A DNA stretch of 64,000 bases from Lucifuga dentata (GCA_014773175.1 VXCM01002597.1:1-64000), one strand, 5' to 3'; counted from the stretch's first letter, positions 48,651-59,460 are shown. The notes: generated by a model not told the origin, from the letters alone. Numbers and translations are program-made.

Positions 48651-48693
48651 CTGACTGAGAATGCAAACAGTCTCTGTTTGCATTCTCAATCAG
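48651..48693. repeat. 20-bp inverted repeat with 3-nt loop
   Basis: Arms 48651-48670 and 48674-48693 match at 19 of 20 positions, with loop TCT. It lies 213 bp after the 32-bp hairpin. Confidence 0.9.
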
Positions 48694-49037
48694 TATCATG
48701 TTCTGGTACATTCATCCTGTACTGTTGGATTGAATATGTAGTACTCTATATTAAAGGAATGAAAATACATGTAACTGTGAAATACATTTGCAGTCCATCT
48801 TTCTGCAAAGTTCCTGCATGAATCTCAACAGTCTGATCTCCCAAAATTTCATGGATGAGTACAGTGTAAAATGTAAACGCATGCTGCATACATGAAAAGT
48901 GATTGAAATACATTTTCCCATCACAGAGGGATTATAGTCTGTGACGGACAGGACTAAATCCTCTGTAGTTTGAGTCTGAAATGGTGAAAATTGAAGGGCA
49001 GTCTTTGTGCTGGTGGAGAGGCAGACTGTCCACCCGA
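48694..49037. other. Non-coding sequence
   Basis: No gene recognised; the 127-codon minus frame covering it and the following repeat contains poly-Lys from a T-run and no domain. Confidence 0.45.
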
Positions 49038-49096
49038 GCAGGGCCAGCCCTAACCTTTCTGGGGCCCTAGGCAAGTTTTTTTTTTTTTTTTTTTTA
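49038..49096. repeat. CAGGGCCAGCCC-type repeat end with poly(T)
   Basis: CAGGGCCAGCCCTAAC followed by TGGGGCCCTAGGCAAG and a T-run at 49076-49095. This combination recurs in fish genomes, and CAGGGCCGGCCC resembles a hAT-type terminal repeat. The opposite end was not found. Confidence 0.35.
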
Positions 49097-49312
49097 CTGC
49101 CTTTGATTTGAAGATTTGAAGAAAAAAATACCAATATTATTAGTAGAGCTCAAACAGCAAATTAAAACATCTTCTTTGAGGTAAGGTCAGAGCAAATGAT
49201 TTTCATGTGTTTTCAGTGACTTGTAGAAATATTGTAGTCATATTACCTACTCTGAAATGCAAATTTAAGTCTAAAAAATAGTTGAATATTCTGAACGAAT
49301 ATTATTCAACAC

Positions 49313-49313
<1 letters not shown>

Positions 49314-49354
<41 letters not shown>
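49314..49354. repeat. (GT)n(AT)n microsatellite
   Basis: About 12 GT units running into about 8 AT units. Confidence 0.9.
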
Positions 49355-49509
49355 CTGTACTGAAGCTTTACACTTGCTAAGTTATCTCAATGAAGTTAGC
49401 ACTAGATTTTGTTATGTTTCTGCAGCTCTTGAACTTATTTATTGCTAAGGAGAGTTCACTTTAGTTTTACCCTTGATGCTTTAGTTACTACGGCAGTGTA
49501 TATTGCTGC

Positions 49510-49870
49510 CACCATGAAAAAAAATCTTGCCCAGTTTCTTGTTATAATGACACTGATGTTATTACACTTTTGTGGAATAATGATATATTTTTCTACTTTA
49601 CAACAAATTATTCCATTTTAGTAAGAAACTTTTCTTATTATGACATTTCAGCATATCTCACCAAGAAACTTTTTATTATTATTATTACACAGAATCTTTT
49701 TTGGGGGGAGTTATAGCAAGATACAAAGTTATCTTAAGACAAAACAGATTTTGTGTTATAATGAGATACAAAATTATCTTGTTAAAACGAGACAATTTTA
49801 TCATTAGAACACGAAACTAAACTTTTAGTTTTTTCAATGGTAGTCTTGTTTTTCTTGATTAGGTAATATT
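49510..49870. repeat. Degenerate repeat built on TTATAAYGAGA-like units
   Basis: Motifs such as TTGTTATAATGA, TTATAATGAGATACAAAATT, ATCTTGTTAAAACGAGAC and TTATTATGACA recur in both orientations every 20-60 bp. I recognise similar ATCTCGTTATAACGAGA-type arrays from fish genomes; the element class is unknown. No coding frame. Confidence 0.45.
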
Positions 49871-50250
49871 GCATGATCATATTGCACAAGCCGCCTGGAG
49901 TGTACCACTTAACATGATATGTGTTTTCACTGCTGGTGTTCATTTCACAAAATTTTAAGAGACTGTGTTAAACCATAACTAGAGGACTCCGTAGGGAAAA
50001 GCCACATTGCATTCTGCTCAGACAGAAATGTGCACAGGCACATCTTTTGATAGCAAATCATTCCAGTTAATGTGTTGGACTGGGCTTTAAAATTCTGCTT
50101 GTTTTTTGGAATCCTAAAGGGTCCATGCACTCTGACAACAGTGGCACTAAATAGTTTATAGTTAATTTTCCATCCACCAGGATCATATTGTGATCAGACA
50201 GCCCAGTTCAGTCATCATATAGAGGATTTTGAAATTCTCTCAGGCCTCGC

Positions 50251-50298
<48 letters not shown>

Positions 50299-51229
50299 GG
50301 GAATGGCGTACACATACACTGTGTAGGTAAAATAGGTGATTTCATTGGCCTGTCAGCAAGATTTTAGGTAGCTCGACCTATCGCTGGAGGAAAATACAAC
50401 TCATCCGAGACATACCAATTTAAAGAGATGTTAGCAGAGCAGGTCTGTGTTACTCACATGCCCATAAAACATCTTCCAGCAATTACAGAGCCCGTGATCA
50501 TTAATCAAAAATTCATCACTTGAAAACTCTGAGGGACAGACAACCAAAGTCACAATAAAATGACTTTTGGAGAGATTTTTGCTTCCTGTTTAAAAAAGAA
50601 AAAAGAAAAGAAGAAGAAGCTGAGTTTTTTGTATTTTAATTGAAGAGTATGTCAGTTTGCTCAGTGCAGCCTTTTGAACTCAGTATCTAGTGGCCAATTG
50701 AGAAACTGCAGCTTTAAGACAAACCCTGGTTTCCACATCCAATTGGTCACCACTTGGTTAAAGGGTACCTCATGTCTATAAAATCATTTACAGCTTCTTT
50801 TTTTTTTTTTTTTTTTNTTTTTTTTTTTTTTTTTTGTATTCCTATTACTTTCGATCCTTCTGTGTTTTAATTTAATCTATTTTTAATGTCTTACACTTTA
50901 CATTTTATGTTTGCTCCAATCTAACATTGTCAGACCCATATAAACTGTTCAAAGCAAACTATGTAAAATATTGCTGTTGTTGGTTAAAACTGAAAAGGCA
51001 AAGGGAAAGAGTTCAGAGAATTTAATCTAGTGTAAAGGAGGGTGTAATCCCTCAACTGAAAGAATAAAAATCCCCAAGAACAAAAATCACCTAGCAATTT
51101 CTACTAGCAATTTCTGATGTGTTATTCTAGGGATTTTTATTATTTTATTGAATTCCAAAATCTTTAAAACTGGAGATATGAGGTTACTAACACTGTTGGG
51201 GATTTTCATTCCTGATATATTAACATGTT
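49871..51229. other. Non-coding sequence with (GA)n and poly(T)
   Basis: (GA)n at 50258-50291 and a T-tract at 50797-50835 broken by N at 50817. A short duplication CTAGCAATTTCTA lies at 51092-51114. No gene recognised. Confidence 0.5.
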
Positions 51230-51266
51230 TGAGAAAATTAACACTCTGAAAGTGTTAATTTTCTCA
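51230..51266. repeat. 16-bp perfect inverted repeat with 5-nt loop
   Basis: Arms 51230-51245 and 51251-51266 are exact reverse complements, with loop CTGAA. The arm reads TGAGAAAATTAACACT. Confidence 0.9.
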
Positions 51267-51369
51267 CTCTTCACATTCTTCTCCATTCTTCACATTCATT
51301 ATTGTGATACATCTGCTGATGCAAAAACTAGGGCACATCATCACTGATGTACCATTCACTGATCACCAA

Positions 51370-52260
51370 GTGTTTGGGGTCTTTCAACATCAGACACCCT
51401 CACCCAGGTGAACCAGCTGAGGTTGATCAGGCCTCAGCTTGTGCCCTAGCAGTAATCTTCCATGAATCTACTCTCTTGATCCAGAGCCATCTGGAGACTT
51501 TCTCTGCCACCTCTGTGCTGTTATAGATGGCTCTCTTCCTCCTTTCCCTTGTAATGCTACCTGCAGAGGGACTGCTCTAGAAGGTCTGTGCACCCTATCT
51601 CCACAGACATCCACCTCACACTCCAGCCTTTTCTGTGGTAGTTCCTGACTAGGCTCTCATATTCTCCCTCTTCCACTCAAAGGCCTCCTCTCCACATCTA
51701 TGGCACAGTGAGCTCCAGCATGGTCATGCTTTTTGTTGTCTCTGATACCAGGATGATGTCCAGTCTGGACATGGTCTTAGCAGGGAACTTCAGTTGTCTT
51801 CCCTCTACCATCAGCTGCCAGTCCCGTGTTGTGCTGAGAAGCTTTCTGATAAAGCTGATGGATGACTTACAGGTTTTGGACCTCTGGCAGGTAGTGATGG
51901 CACTGCAGATGGTCTCCACAATGGTCTTGAGCACCTGGTCATGCCGTCAACAATATCGACCTCCCCCCACAGCATTTGGACAATAGCTCAACATGTGCTT
52001 GAGGGTCCTCCTACCATGGCAAAGAGGGTACCCTGGTGTCTCCACTAAGCCCCAGCAGTGCAAGTTGAATGGACTGGGGAGGACATCATAAACTATCAAG
52101 GTCAGAAACTTGATGCCATGTGGTTCTGCACACCAGATGTCAGTCCATTTGATCTTCCTCTCCACAACTTGTTTCCATCTGGTCCAGGCACCTTGCTGTC
52201 ACATCATTACTGCCCTGCTGGACATGTCTTACATATATTACATATAAGCACAAGACCATG
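51370..52260 (-). pseudogene. LINE remnant, C-terminal part with CCHC-like and endonuclease-like region (R2/NeSL/HERO-like)
   Basis: Minus-strand frames, in order: QQGAWTRWKQV, KWTDIWCAEPHGIKFL, VYDVLPSPFNLHCWGL, then LCHGRRTLKHMLSYC (a C..H....C zinc-knuckle shape whose first Cys appears lost), RHDQVLKTI, DWQLMVEGRQLKFP, RLDIILVSETTKSMTMLELT, and finally EVAEKVSRWLWIKRVDSW. A zinc knuckle followed by an (R/K)PD...ELT restriction-like endonuclease is the C-terminal layout of R2-, NeSL- and HERO-type LINEs. Here RPD has become RLD. Several stops and frameshifts separate the blocks, so the copy is dead. The reverse-transcriptase part is absent. The clade is inferred; the LINE identity is firmer. 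Confidence 0.7.
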
Positions 52261-53904
52261 AGTTGCTCTCACCTACTCCTGGACTTGTTCCATCGTTCCT
52301 TTCCCCAGCAAACCTAGCCATTCCTCAAGTAGGGGCTAACTTTACTCTCAGAGTCTGTAGCTTATTCTTTGAAAATCTGCCTTTAAGGCCAGCATCCTAG
52401 AGTTTTATTGTTTTACTGCTAATACATATTTACTTTTAACTTAAGGAGAATTTATTATCCCAGGACTTATAAAGGAGTATTTTTTCAATGTGGTTTGAGT
52501 ACTTTACTCAAGTACAGAGTTTCAGTATTTCTTCCATCAGTGGTTATTTTGTCAGTTCTCCAAACAGCAGTGTCATTATCGTTTGCTGTATCTTCAGTAG
52601 CCAATGGACTGTACCTAATTTCTCATCTTTCGATGCCAGGTGTTATATTAATTGCTTTTGCTTGGTACATTTAGTGTGATGCATGGCTGTGGGGAAGCCA
52701 TCATAATGCCTAACAAACTCAGAATTACAAAAGGGAAAAGGCTGGAAAGCTTCTAATGCAATGAGTGAATTCCACTTTGCAGCCCTGCAGATATTCTTAA
52801 TGATTTTAAATATTGCTCATGCTGCAACAACACAAGTCCTGTGTGTAGCTTAAATCTTCTCTTTCTGTAAACCCAGATGATACACAGTTAACAGCACTAT
52901 ATGTTTGTATTTCATTCTTGTAACCCATGTTCGTCTTGGCAACCAAATTCAATGCCTTGGTTGCTATGGAAATAAAAAGCTGAATCCCCAGTCTTGAGAA
53001 AGCATGTACAATCCAGCAGGAACAGACTCTGTCTTGACAGCAGTCTACCCGTGGCTGGGTTAGCAAAGCACACAAAGAGCTGGATACAGATTTAGAATGG
53101 AAAGCCTGTGCACAAGAGATGTTTTCTTCTCTGCTCCTCAGAGGGAAACAAAGGGGGTGAAAATGCATCATAGTCAAAGGCCAGTAGCTATTGGGACACT
53201 GAAACAGGAGTGTGCAGTACTGGGACAAAATACAACATACGTATAAAAAGAAAAAGGGAAAGATGGGGCGTGACTGTCATGAGCGACAGGCCAAGAAAAT
53301 CAGGTAAAGCTTGATCGTGGGCACAAATCCAGCTGAAGAAATGAGAAATACTGATGGCTGCAGAGCAGAATTTATAATAGCAAAAATGTACAGAGAAGAC
53401 ATGGATTTTGGAGTTTGTTCATTTTTGCAGTATGACGGATTATGAATTACCAATGGCTGAACTTGCTGCTTGTTCCACTGCTCTGTAGTAAATGGCATAA
53501 TGAATAAACAAGTAATGACAATTTCAGCATTTAAATTTTTGCAATATAGCTTGTGCAAATGAAAAACATATTTACTTTTGTTCAAAGTGGAACACAGTCA
53601 AAAATGTCTTCTAGGGTTAAACAGCTTTTCTGGCTTTTTAGTACAGCATCTTGAAAATCTCACACTACGAACTCCATGAAATGTTAAACTATTTGCAAGC
53701 AACGGATTTGTTCTTTGTTAGCTGGTTGTTGTTTGCTCTGCTGTTGCACCACTTACTGCTGATTTATTGACCTGCTACATGCAGTTCATTGACAATGACA
53801 GTGATACATGAGTACATACTGTGTGTTTGCCTTCATGTGTCCACCACACATCAGACACTTCCAGTTATTTTAAGTAGCTAACTTAAAAGGTCCACATGAT
53901 ACAT
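52261..53904. other. Non-coding sequence
   Basis: No gene recognised. The 140-codon minus frame at 52806-53228 has no domain. Two RFX/X-box-like half-site clusters lie within it: GGCAACC at 52938-52944 and GTTGCTATGGAAAT at 52960-52973. Confidence 0.4.
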
Positions 53905-54065
53905 ATTTTGATGTCCTTATTTTCATTTAGGATCTATTTTAAGCCTCTGTGATGCTTGAATGTAAAAAAGAAAAAAAATGCACTCTTTCACTTCTACTCT
54001 CTGTTGCTGCAGTACTGCTGTGCACACTGAGTGAAAACACATTGTTTTAGATACTGTCTACTCTA

Positions 54066-54896
54066 CAGGCCAGATGTTTGAGGTCATTGCCAGATTTATT
54101 TTTTAAAAAGTCATCAATGCACTGTTTGTTTTACAATTTATTGCACAGGAAATAACAAAAATACATAAAATAAATGCAACTAATAAGTTTTCAAGAAGAA
54201 TTTGTCAACATGAAAGCACTTTGAAGTCATTTCAGGCTCAGACTTTGGTTTTGTCAAAGTTACCCCCATTGGCCAAGTCATAATTCTCAAAACCTTTCAC
54301 TTCTCTTTGAATGGATATAATTTTGGCATAATTTTCATGAATGTTTTGGATCATTGTCCTGTTGAAGAATGAAATTTTGACCAATAATTTGTAAACTGGA
54401 TGGAATTGTGTGTCTTTGAAGGATGGAATGATAATTCTCTTTCTTCATAATTCCTTTAACTTGGACCAAGTCTCCAGATCTCTTTCCCCCAAAACACCCC
54501 CACAGTCTGTAAAAATCCCTTGTAACACCCTCCCCATGTTTAACATGTTTTACATGAGGGTGGTTGCAGCGCACTAACATGACCAGACTGTGTAGCAAGT
54601 TAATCACAAAATGATCTGGGAGAAGGCAGACAGCAGTGATTGAATAAAATGTTAAAACACATAAGCAGGGAGTTGGAAGACAACTGGAGCACCAGTGCAC
54701 TAATACAGACTGATGCCTTCATTAAAAATTATTTCTTAACAAATCATGGCTACATAATATGCTCTTGTTGACAAATTCTTCTTGAAAACTAATTAGTTGC
54801 ATTTATTTTTGCCATATACTGTGAAATAAATTGTAAAACAAACAATGTATTGATTTTTTATTTTAAATCTGGGGATGGCCTCAAACTTCTGGCCTG
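54066..54896 (-). mobile_element. Tc1-type DNA transposon, 831 bp, internally deleted
   Basis: Flanked by TA at 54064-54065 and 54897-54898. The long terminal inverted repeats (54066-54209 and about 54767-54896) begin CAGGCCAGATGTTTGAGG and, on the other strand, CAGGCCAGAAGTTTGAGG. They stay similar through TGTTTGTTTTACAATTTATT and TTTTCAAGAAGAATTTGTCA. Autonomous Tc1 elements are usually 1.2-1.6 kb, so about half is missing. Inserted into repeat family A. Confidence 0.9.
54335..54700 (-). pseudogene. Tc1 transposase fragment
   Basis: An open frame of 121 codons. Residues from about 52 on carry the Tc1 catalytic region: KHGEGV, LWGCFGGKRSGDLVQVKGIM, KKENYHSILQRHTIPS, and LQQDNDPKHS with the second catalytic Asp. 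The paired-type DNA-binding domain and the first Asp are missing. After KHS a stop is followed in frame by degraded sequence (KLCQNYIHSKRSE), and the part with the last Glu is deleted. The first 50 residues are not Tc1-like. It cannot make active enzyme. Confidence 0.85.
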
Positions 54897-55084
54897 TAGT
54901 GTATGTAAGGTTCCATCCCTAAAGCTTGCCGGCTCTAATTGGCTGTCAAGTTTGACCTGGCCAATTATGCTCACTAGCCTCATATTTATTGGATGTCTCA
55001 TTTATTGGATGTCTCTAACCAGGTGTGTAGGATAAATTCAAATAGATTACATGTTGACATCAACATGTTACATAAGTAAAGGAC

Positions 55085-56383
55085 TAATTAAAAGTTAGGT
55101 CATCAGGGCAGTTCAGGACCAATGGGTTTGTCTTACTTAATCCATTACTATAGGCCTTAAGTTTGACAAATTCAACAATTTTCAACACATACTCCCTACT
55201 GTCATTACATTATAAATAAATGTGTTTAAGGGGTGAAAGCAGAAAGTTTGAGGTGTTCATAAGAAAGTTTCCTTCAAGAAAGTGAGAGCAGGTTAAATTA
55301 TATTTTGGAACTGGGAAAGACTGGCAGCAATTAAATTCTGTTTATGGCAAAAACTTTCTCAAAAGCAAGTAGATAATTTGGGTTATTTGTGACAGAGCTA
55401 TTCATATTTTGTCTACTTTAAGCAAATCTCCTGTAGCTGTTATTTAAGTCTTCAGTTCTTCACACTGTGAATTATCAAATGCAGCCTTGTTCATTAGTCT
55501 TTCTGTTGAGTATCACAACGAAACACGTTTTAATTTAGTTCAGCTGAGAGGCATGTAATTAATTCGCCATAAGCAGTAATTACTTGCATTGTAATGTACC
55601 ATGTAATGTCAGCCAGTGCAGAGAAAAATGACTTTGGCATGCATCTGTGTGTCTAGATATACCTATCGTGTTTCTCTTCCTCAGAAATGGATTGAGCCCA
55701 TTCCATTCTCACTTTGAAGTCCTTCAAAGCCATTTTCCTTTCCCTGCCTTTGTTTCGGAGATGTGAATACAGTGAAAAACGTAGGTGCAATTGGTTTGAT
55801 GACAGAGAGACACAGTGGAAAAGGAGTTTCATCCTCTGCATTGCGGGCTCCAAATAACTGAGTGTCCTCAGTGCACTGGGCTGTGGCAGATTTTAATCAG
55901 CTCCTCACCTCAACCACAGTGTGACATGCACCACAGAAGCAGTGGGACCCAGAGACACACCAGACTGACAGCGAGGATCTCTTAATGGCACTGAAAGGGG
56001 CTAATAATGCAAAACATCAATAATCAATACAGGCACGGTGTGAGCATTGGTTGTTAACTTTGTGGCATCTCAAACCACAAAAGCACCACAGTAAATGAGT
56101 GTGTGTGGATTTATTTGCACACACGCAGAGTAAGTGGTAATCTTTTATGCAAACAATTGTAGTAATTGACAGCCACCTATTGAGCAGAGGCTACAGTAAT
56201 CTTGTTTATCACATGTACAGTCTGAAATCTGTGCTTTGTTGACCAGTTGCAGCATTTACCTGAGATGGCTTTTACCTGAGATGTTGTTTGATAACGTCTC
56301 AGATAAAAGCTAATGAAGATCTGCATTTTAAAGCATTCCTAACTTGTTACGCTTTATTCTGCCTCCTCTGGTGTTAAAGCAAN
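55085..56383. other. Non-coding sequence
   Basis: No gene recognised. At 55545-55600 there is an ATTA/TAAT-rich stretch, and at 56147-56160 ATGCAAACAATTGT joins an octamer-like and a SOX-like core. The single N at 56383 precedes a microsatellite. Confidence 0.4.

Positions 56384-56448
<65 letters not shown>
56384..56448. repeat. (GT)n(GA)n compound microsatellite
   Basis: About 17 GT units followed by about 15 GA units, directly after the N at 56383. Confidence 0.95.
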
Positions 56449-56449
<1 letters not shown>

Positions 56450-56865
56450 GCAAACTATAGCAGATGAGGCTTGAGGAAGATGTGCAGTACCACTAGAATG
56501 CATGTGAAATCAGATCAAAACTCTCCATTTAAATAAATGAACTGATCAGCTGATTGGGCTCATGTATCAGTTTATTGATCACTCACACAATACATGCAAG
56601 TACAGTTTAGAATATTGCACTGAGTTCATTCCAGCTGAAATTTACCACCAGACAGGTGGTGAAACAGGTCTTAATTTTTGTGTGACAGTGTGTTTTAATA
56701 ATCACAGACCTGACATGTAAATAAAAAATTAAATTAAATAAAAAGTAGTGATGCCTCTTTTTGACGGAAATGCTAAAAGAGGCTGGTAACAGACATATGA
56801 CTGAGGGAACATGGCTGCATGACACTATTTGCCTTTATCAACATGTTAAATCTAGCACTGTGTTT
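56449..56865 (+). repeat. Microsatellite-linked repeat family E, copy 2
   Basis: AGGCTTGAGGAAGATGTGCA, ACCACTAGAATGCATG, AAATCAGATCAAAACT, GACATGTAAATAAA, GAGGGAACATGG and ACACTATTTGCC follow the order at 29071-29345. It is longer by about 140 bp owing to an extra segment at about 56570-56700. Confidence 0.75.
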
Positions 56866-57794
56866 TATGAATTACTTCCAAAGTTTTTCACCATGAGAAA
56901 CAGTGTGTCTCCAAAAACAAGCTAAATATGGCTATTTAAAAAAGCTGGTGGTCCACCGGTTTGACTTTGAAGGAAGCTTTCATCTGACCAATCAGTGATG
57001 TTCTTGCCTATTGCAAAGTCCACGAACCACCTAAAAGTTCCTATAGGATCTCCAGAAGTTACAGTTCTGGTTTCTAGGTGCGAAATAAAGGAAATGTTCC
57101 TGAAAAGGTTCCTGTGTTGTGAAAGGCACTTGTTGCAGTGGCCACTTTGCAATCAGCTCTAGCATCAGTTTGGTCTGTGGAAGTGTTTCTCTGCTTTCAA
57201 CTGTCCATTACCAGCCTTTACTGTTGTGAGCTTCAGGTTTCACAAACTGATCTCTATGATAAATTGTAGCGGCTACTTCTAGCATTTCTACTTTCAAAAC
57301 CCAAAGGAAATGTGGACGTCTGTGGCTGTAAATGTGGCTAAACACTGTTGCTCATTGTTATTCCTTAAAGTCAGAAAATGGCATGAGATTAAACTTCCAC
57401 ATTAAAGCTTAGTGAAACAGAGAAAAAAATATTTGTAGGAGTAAAAAGGGTGTGCACATTGGGTTTTTGTGTTTTCAGTTCATGTTCCACATTAACATAA
57501 CCTGCCTTCCATGGCCCACTTGCATACAAGATAAGTTGCCGTTCTCTCCTTTGTGATCAGTTACACTCACTACAGTCACAAATATTGTCTCTTCCACATA
57601 TTGTTTTTTCATCGTCCTTGCATATATTTCCATTTCATTTTCATTGCCTTTGTAATAAATGTGGCTGCTTTCAGACTGTAAATATTTCATATCCACAAAT
57701 AGAAAATAATCAAAATAGAGAAGCTGAGGATCTTTTCTCACACCATTTACACTAGCAATAGCTTGGCTGGACACAATGCACAGAAAAAAATAAT
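56866..57794. other. Non-coding sequence
   Basis: No gene recognised; minus frames of 76 and 99 codons here show no domain. Confidence 0.45.
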
Positions 57795-57945
57795 CTCACA
57801 ACAAATTATTTTAAGTTAACTATTCTGCCAATAAGGTAAATTATTTGATTTATTTGTCTTGTTTTCAACCATCCAATCTTGTTAGACTTGTTTACAGTCA
57901 TGCCTAAACAGAATGAATTACATAAACAGAATGAATTACTTAAGA
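57795..57945. repeat. Fragment of a common fish repeat (TTATTTTAAG / CTGCCAAT / TTGTCTTGTTTTCAA type)
   Basis: TTATTTTAAGTTAAC, CTGCCAATAAGG, ATTTGTCTTGTTTTCAA and a pair of ACAGAATGAATTAC repeats, then ACTTAAGACAAAT. The block order resembles an abundant teleost repeat known to me from such motifs; its class is uncertain. Confidence 0.4.
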
Positions 57946-59414
57946 CAAATTAAGACTGATTTTTTTTTTTTTTTGAGTCTGAAAATCTAGTGCCTATGAT
58001 TATCTGGATAGAAAAAAGTTTGGATCATTATGAAACAAGATCTGAAGACTTTCTTGGAATCCTGCTCTGTGGGATCTCTCTCGGGATGACGGCCTCTGTA
58101 CATGAACGTCTTTGCATTGTTGAAAATAGCTTCAGGGTTCAGTAATAGCACTTGTGTAAAGTGCAGTGTGTTTGTTAATTGACTAAAGTCTATGGCTGAC
58201 TGCTCTGGCGTACACGTAGACATCATGGATGATAATGGTGATAATGAAGTGCGAGCAGAGACTCAGCCCGGCACACGCTGCATCACAACACTCAGCATAT
58301 GGTGTGAGATTTACGAGCCTCCTCAACATTTGTTGACCTTGATTGGACCCTACCTGCCTCCCATATATAATTAGAACCTGTTAATTTCTGAATTCCTCCC
58401 TAGTCATCTTAAGTCAGGTGCCAAATGAAACGTGACGAACGCTTAACCAGCCTTACTGTGTTTTAGGAAGTTGACTGGTGGAGAGCCAGTCAGTCAGGGT
58501 CCAGCTAGCTCCTGCACGGTAGCTGTCCTGCTGACTCACTTAGCTGATCGATAGCTAATTCCTTTAAATAATCAAGGAGCCTCTGCAATGGGAATGTGGT
58601 GGGAGGCGTGATAATTGATTGCTTTTGCTCTACATTTTCCCCTGTGATTTCTCTCCATACAGTACGCCGCTGCATTTTTCATTGAGCTGTTCACAGGATG
58701 CTGAGGTGTACGGCTTCCATGCATCACATTTGCATAGGGCCAATATGAGGTTATAATTCTCATTTGCTGGAAATTTATTTTGGTACAAATCTGCTGGCTC
58801 ACCCTTCCTGTCTTATTTACAGCTTTTAGGGTAAGTGCAGATTTGTTCTTCATGATGATGAGTTATAAATTATCTCATTATGCACTTACAGACACATAGG
58901 CATGTGATAAGAGTCCCTCTGGAACCACATGTTAAATTACTGGTTTTGCATGAAACATCCCAATCAACTTCAACAGCAGACTCATGTTTCCTGGAAGATA
59001 CAGAAAACTCCCACTGGCTGAAGTAAATTAAAGCTTGCAAAAATATATTGTAACAAATCATTTTGAAATGAAGATGCTGTTCAAGAGCCATAAAATAAAA
59101 CCATAAGTCTAAGTGAGATCTGATGAAAAATCTTTCACAAACACTCCACTGTGACCTCATCTAACCTAAAATGAAACAAGGGTATACAATTATTTTGCTC
59201 AAAAAATGTGCTTTAATTAGAGTTGTATCTTTCACTTATTTTGCAGTGAAACACAATGTGCTAAAAGGCAGTAAACGGATTTAAAAAAACATTTTTAGAG
59301 CTGCTCAGATGTGAGATTCAGGGCTCAGCTCTGATGCTGAGGAGAGGAGCAAAGATGAAGTGGACCAGAGGCAGGTTTTTTGCCTGCCTTGCAGTCCTTA
59401 TGCCTCAGATCTTG
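57946..59414. other. Non-coding sequence
   Basis: No gene recognised; T-run at 57960-57974. Confidence 0.5.
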
Positions 59415-59415
59415 A

Positions 59416-59446
<31 letters not shown>

Positions 59447-59460
59447 CGCGCGCACGTGTG
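59415..59460. repeat. (GT)n with (CG)-rich alternating end
   Basis: About 14 GT units run into GCGTGCGCGCGCACGTGTG, which holds a perfect 14-bp palindrome CGTGCGCGCGCACG at 59443-59456. It is a continuous alternating purine-pyrimidine tract. Confidence 0.95.

Larger units (their letters stand above)
53905..55084 (-). repeat. Interspersed repeat family A, copy 4, interrupted by a Tc1 element
   Basis: In minus orientation the head of the family lies at 54899-55084 (ending GTCCTTTACT on the minus strand, as in copy 2) and the tail at 53905-54063 (TTAGGATCTATTTTAAGCCT, CACTGAGTGAAAACACATTG, TTTTAGATACTGTCT). The two halves are separated exactly by the TA-flanked Tc1 element. Removing it restores family A order as in copy 3. 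Confidence 0.8.

Noticed and set aside
52806..53228. 140-codon minus-strand frame
   Set aside because: Cys- and Ser-rich composition without a pattern, no domain and no homologous motif; treated as chance.
57475..57774. 99-codon minus-strand frame
   Set aside because: No domain or motif; nothing in the flanks resembles exon boundaries or a transposon.
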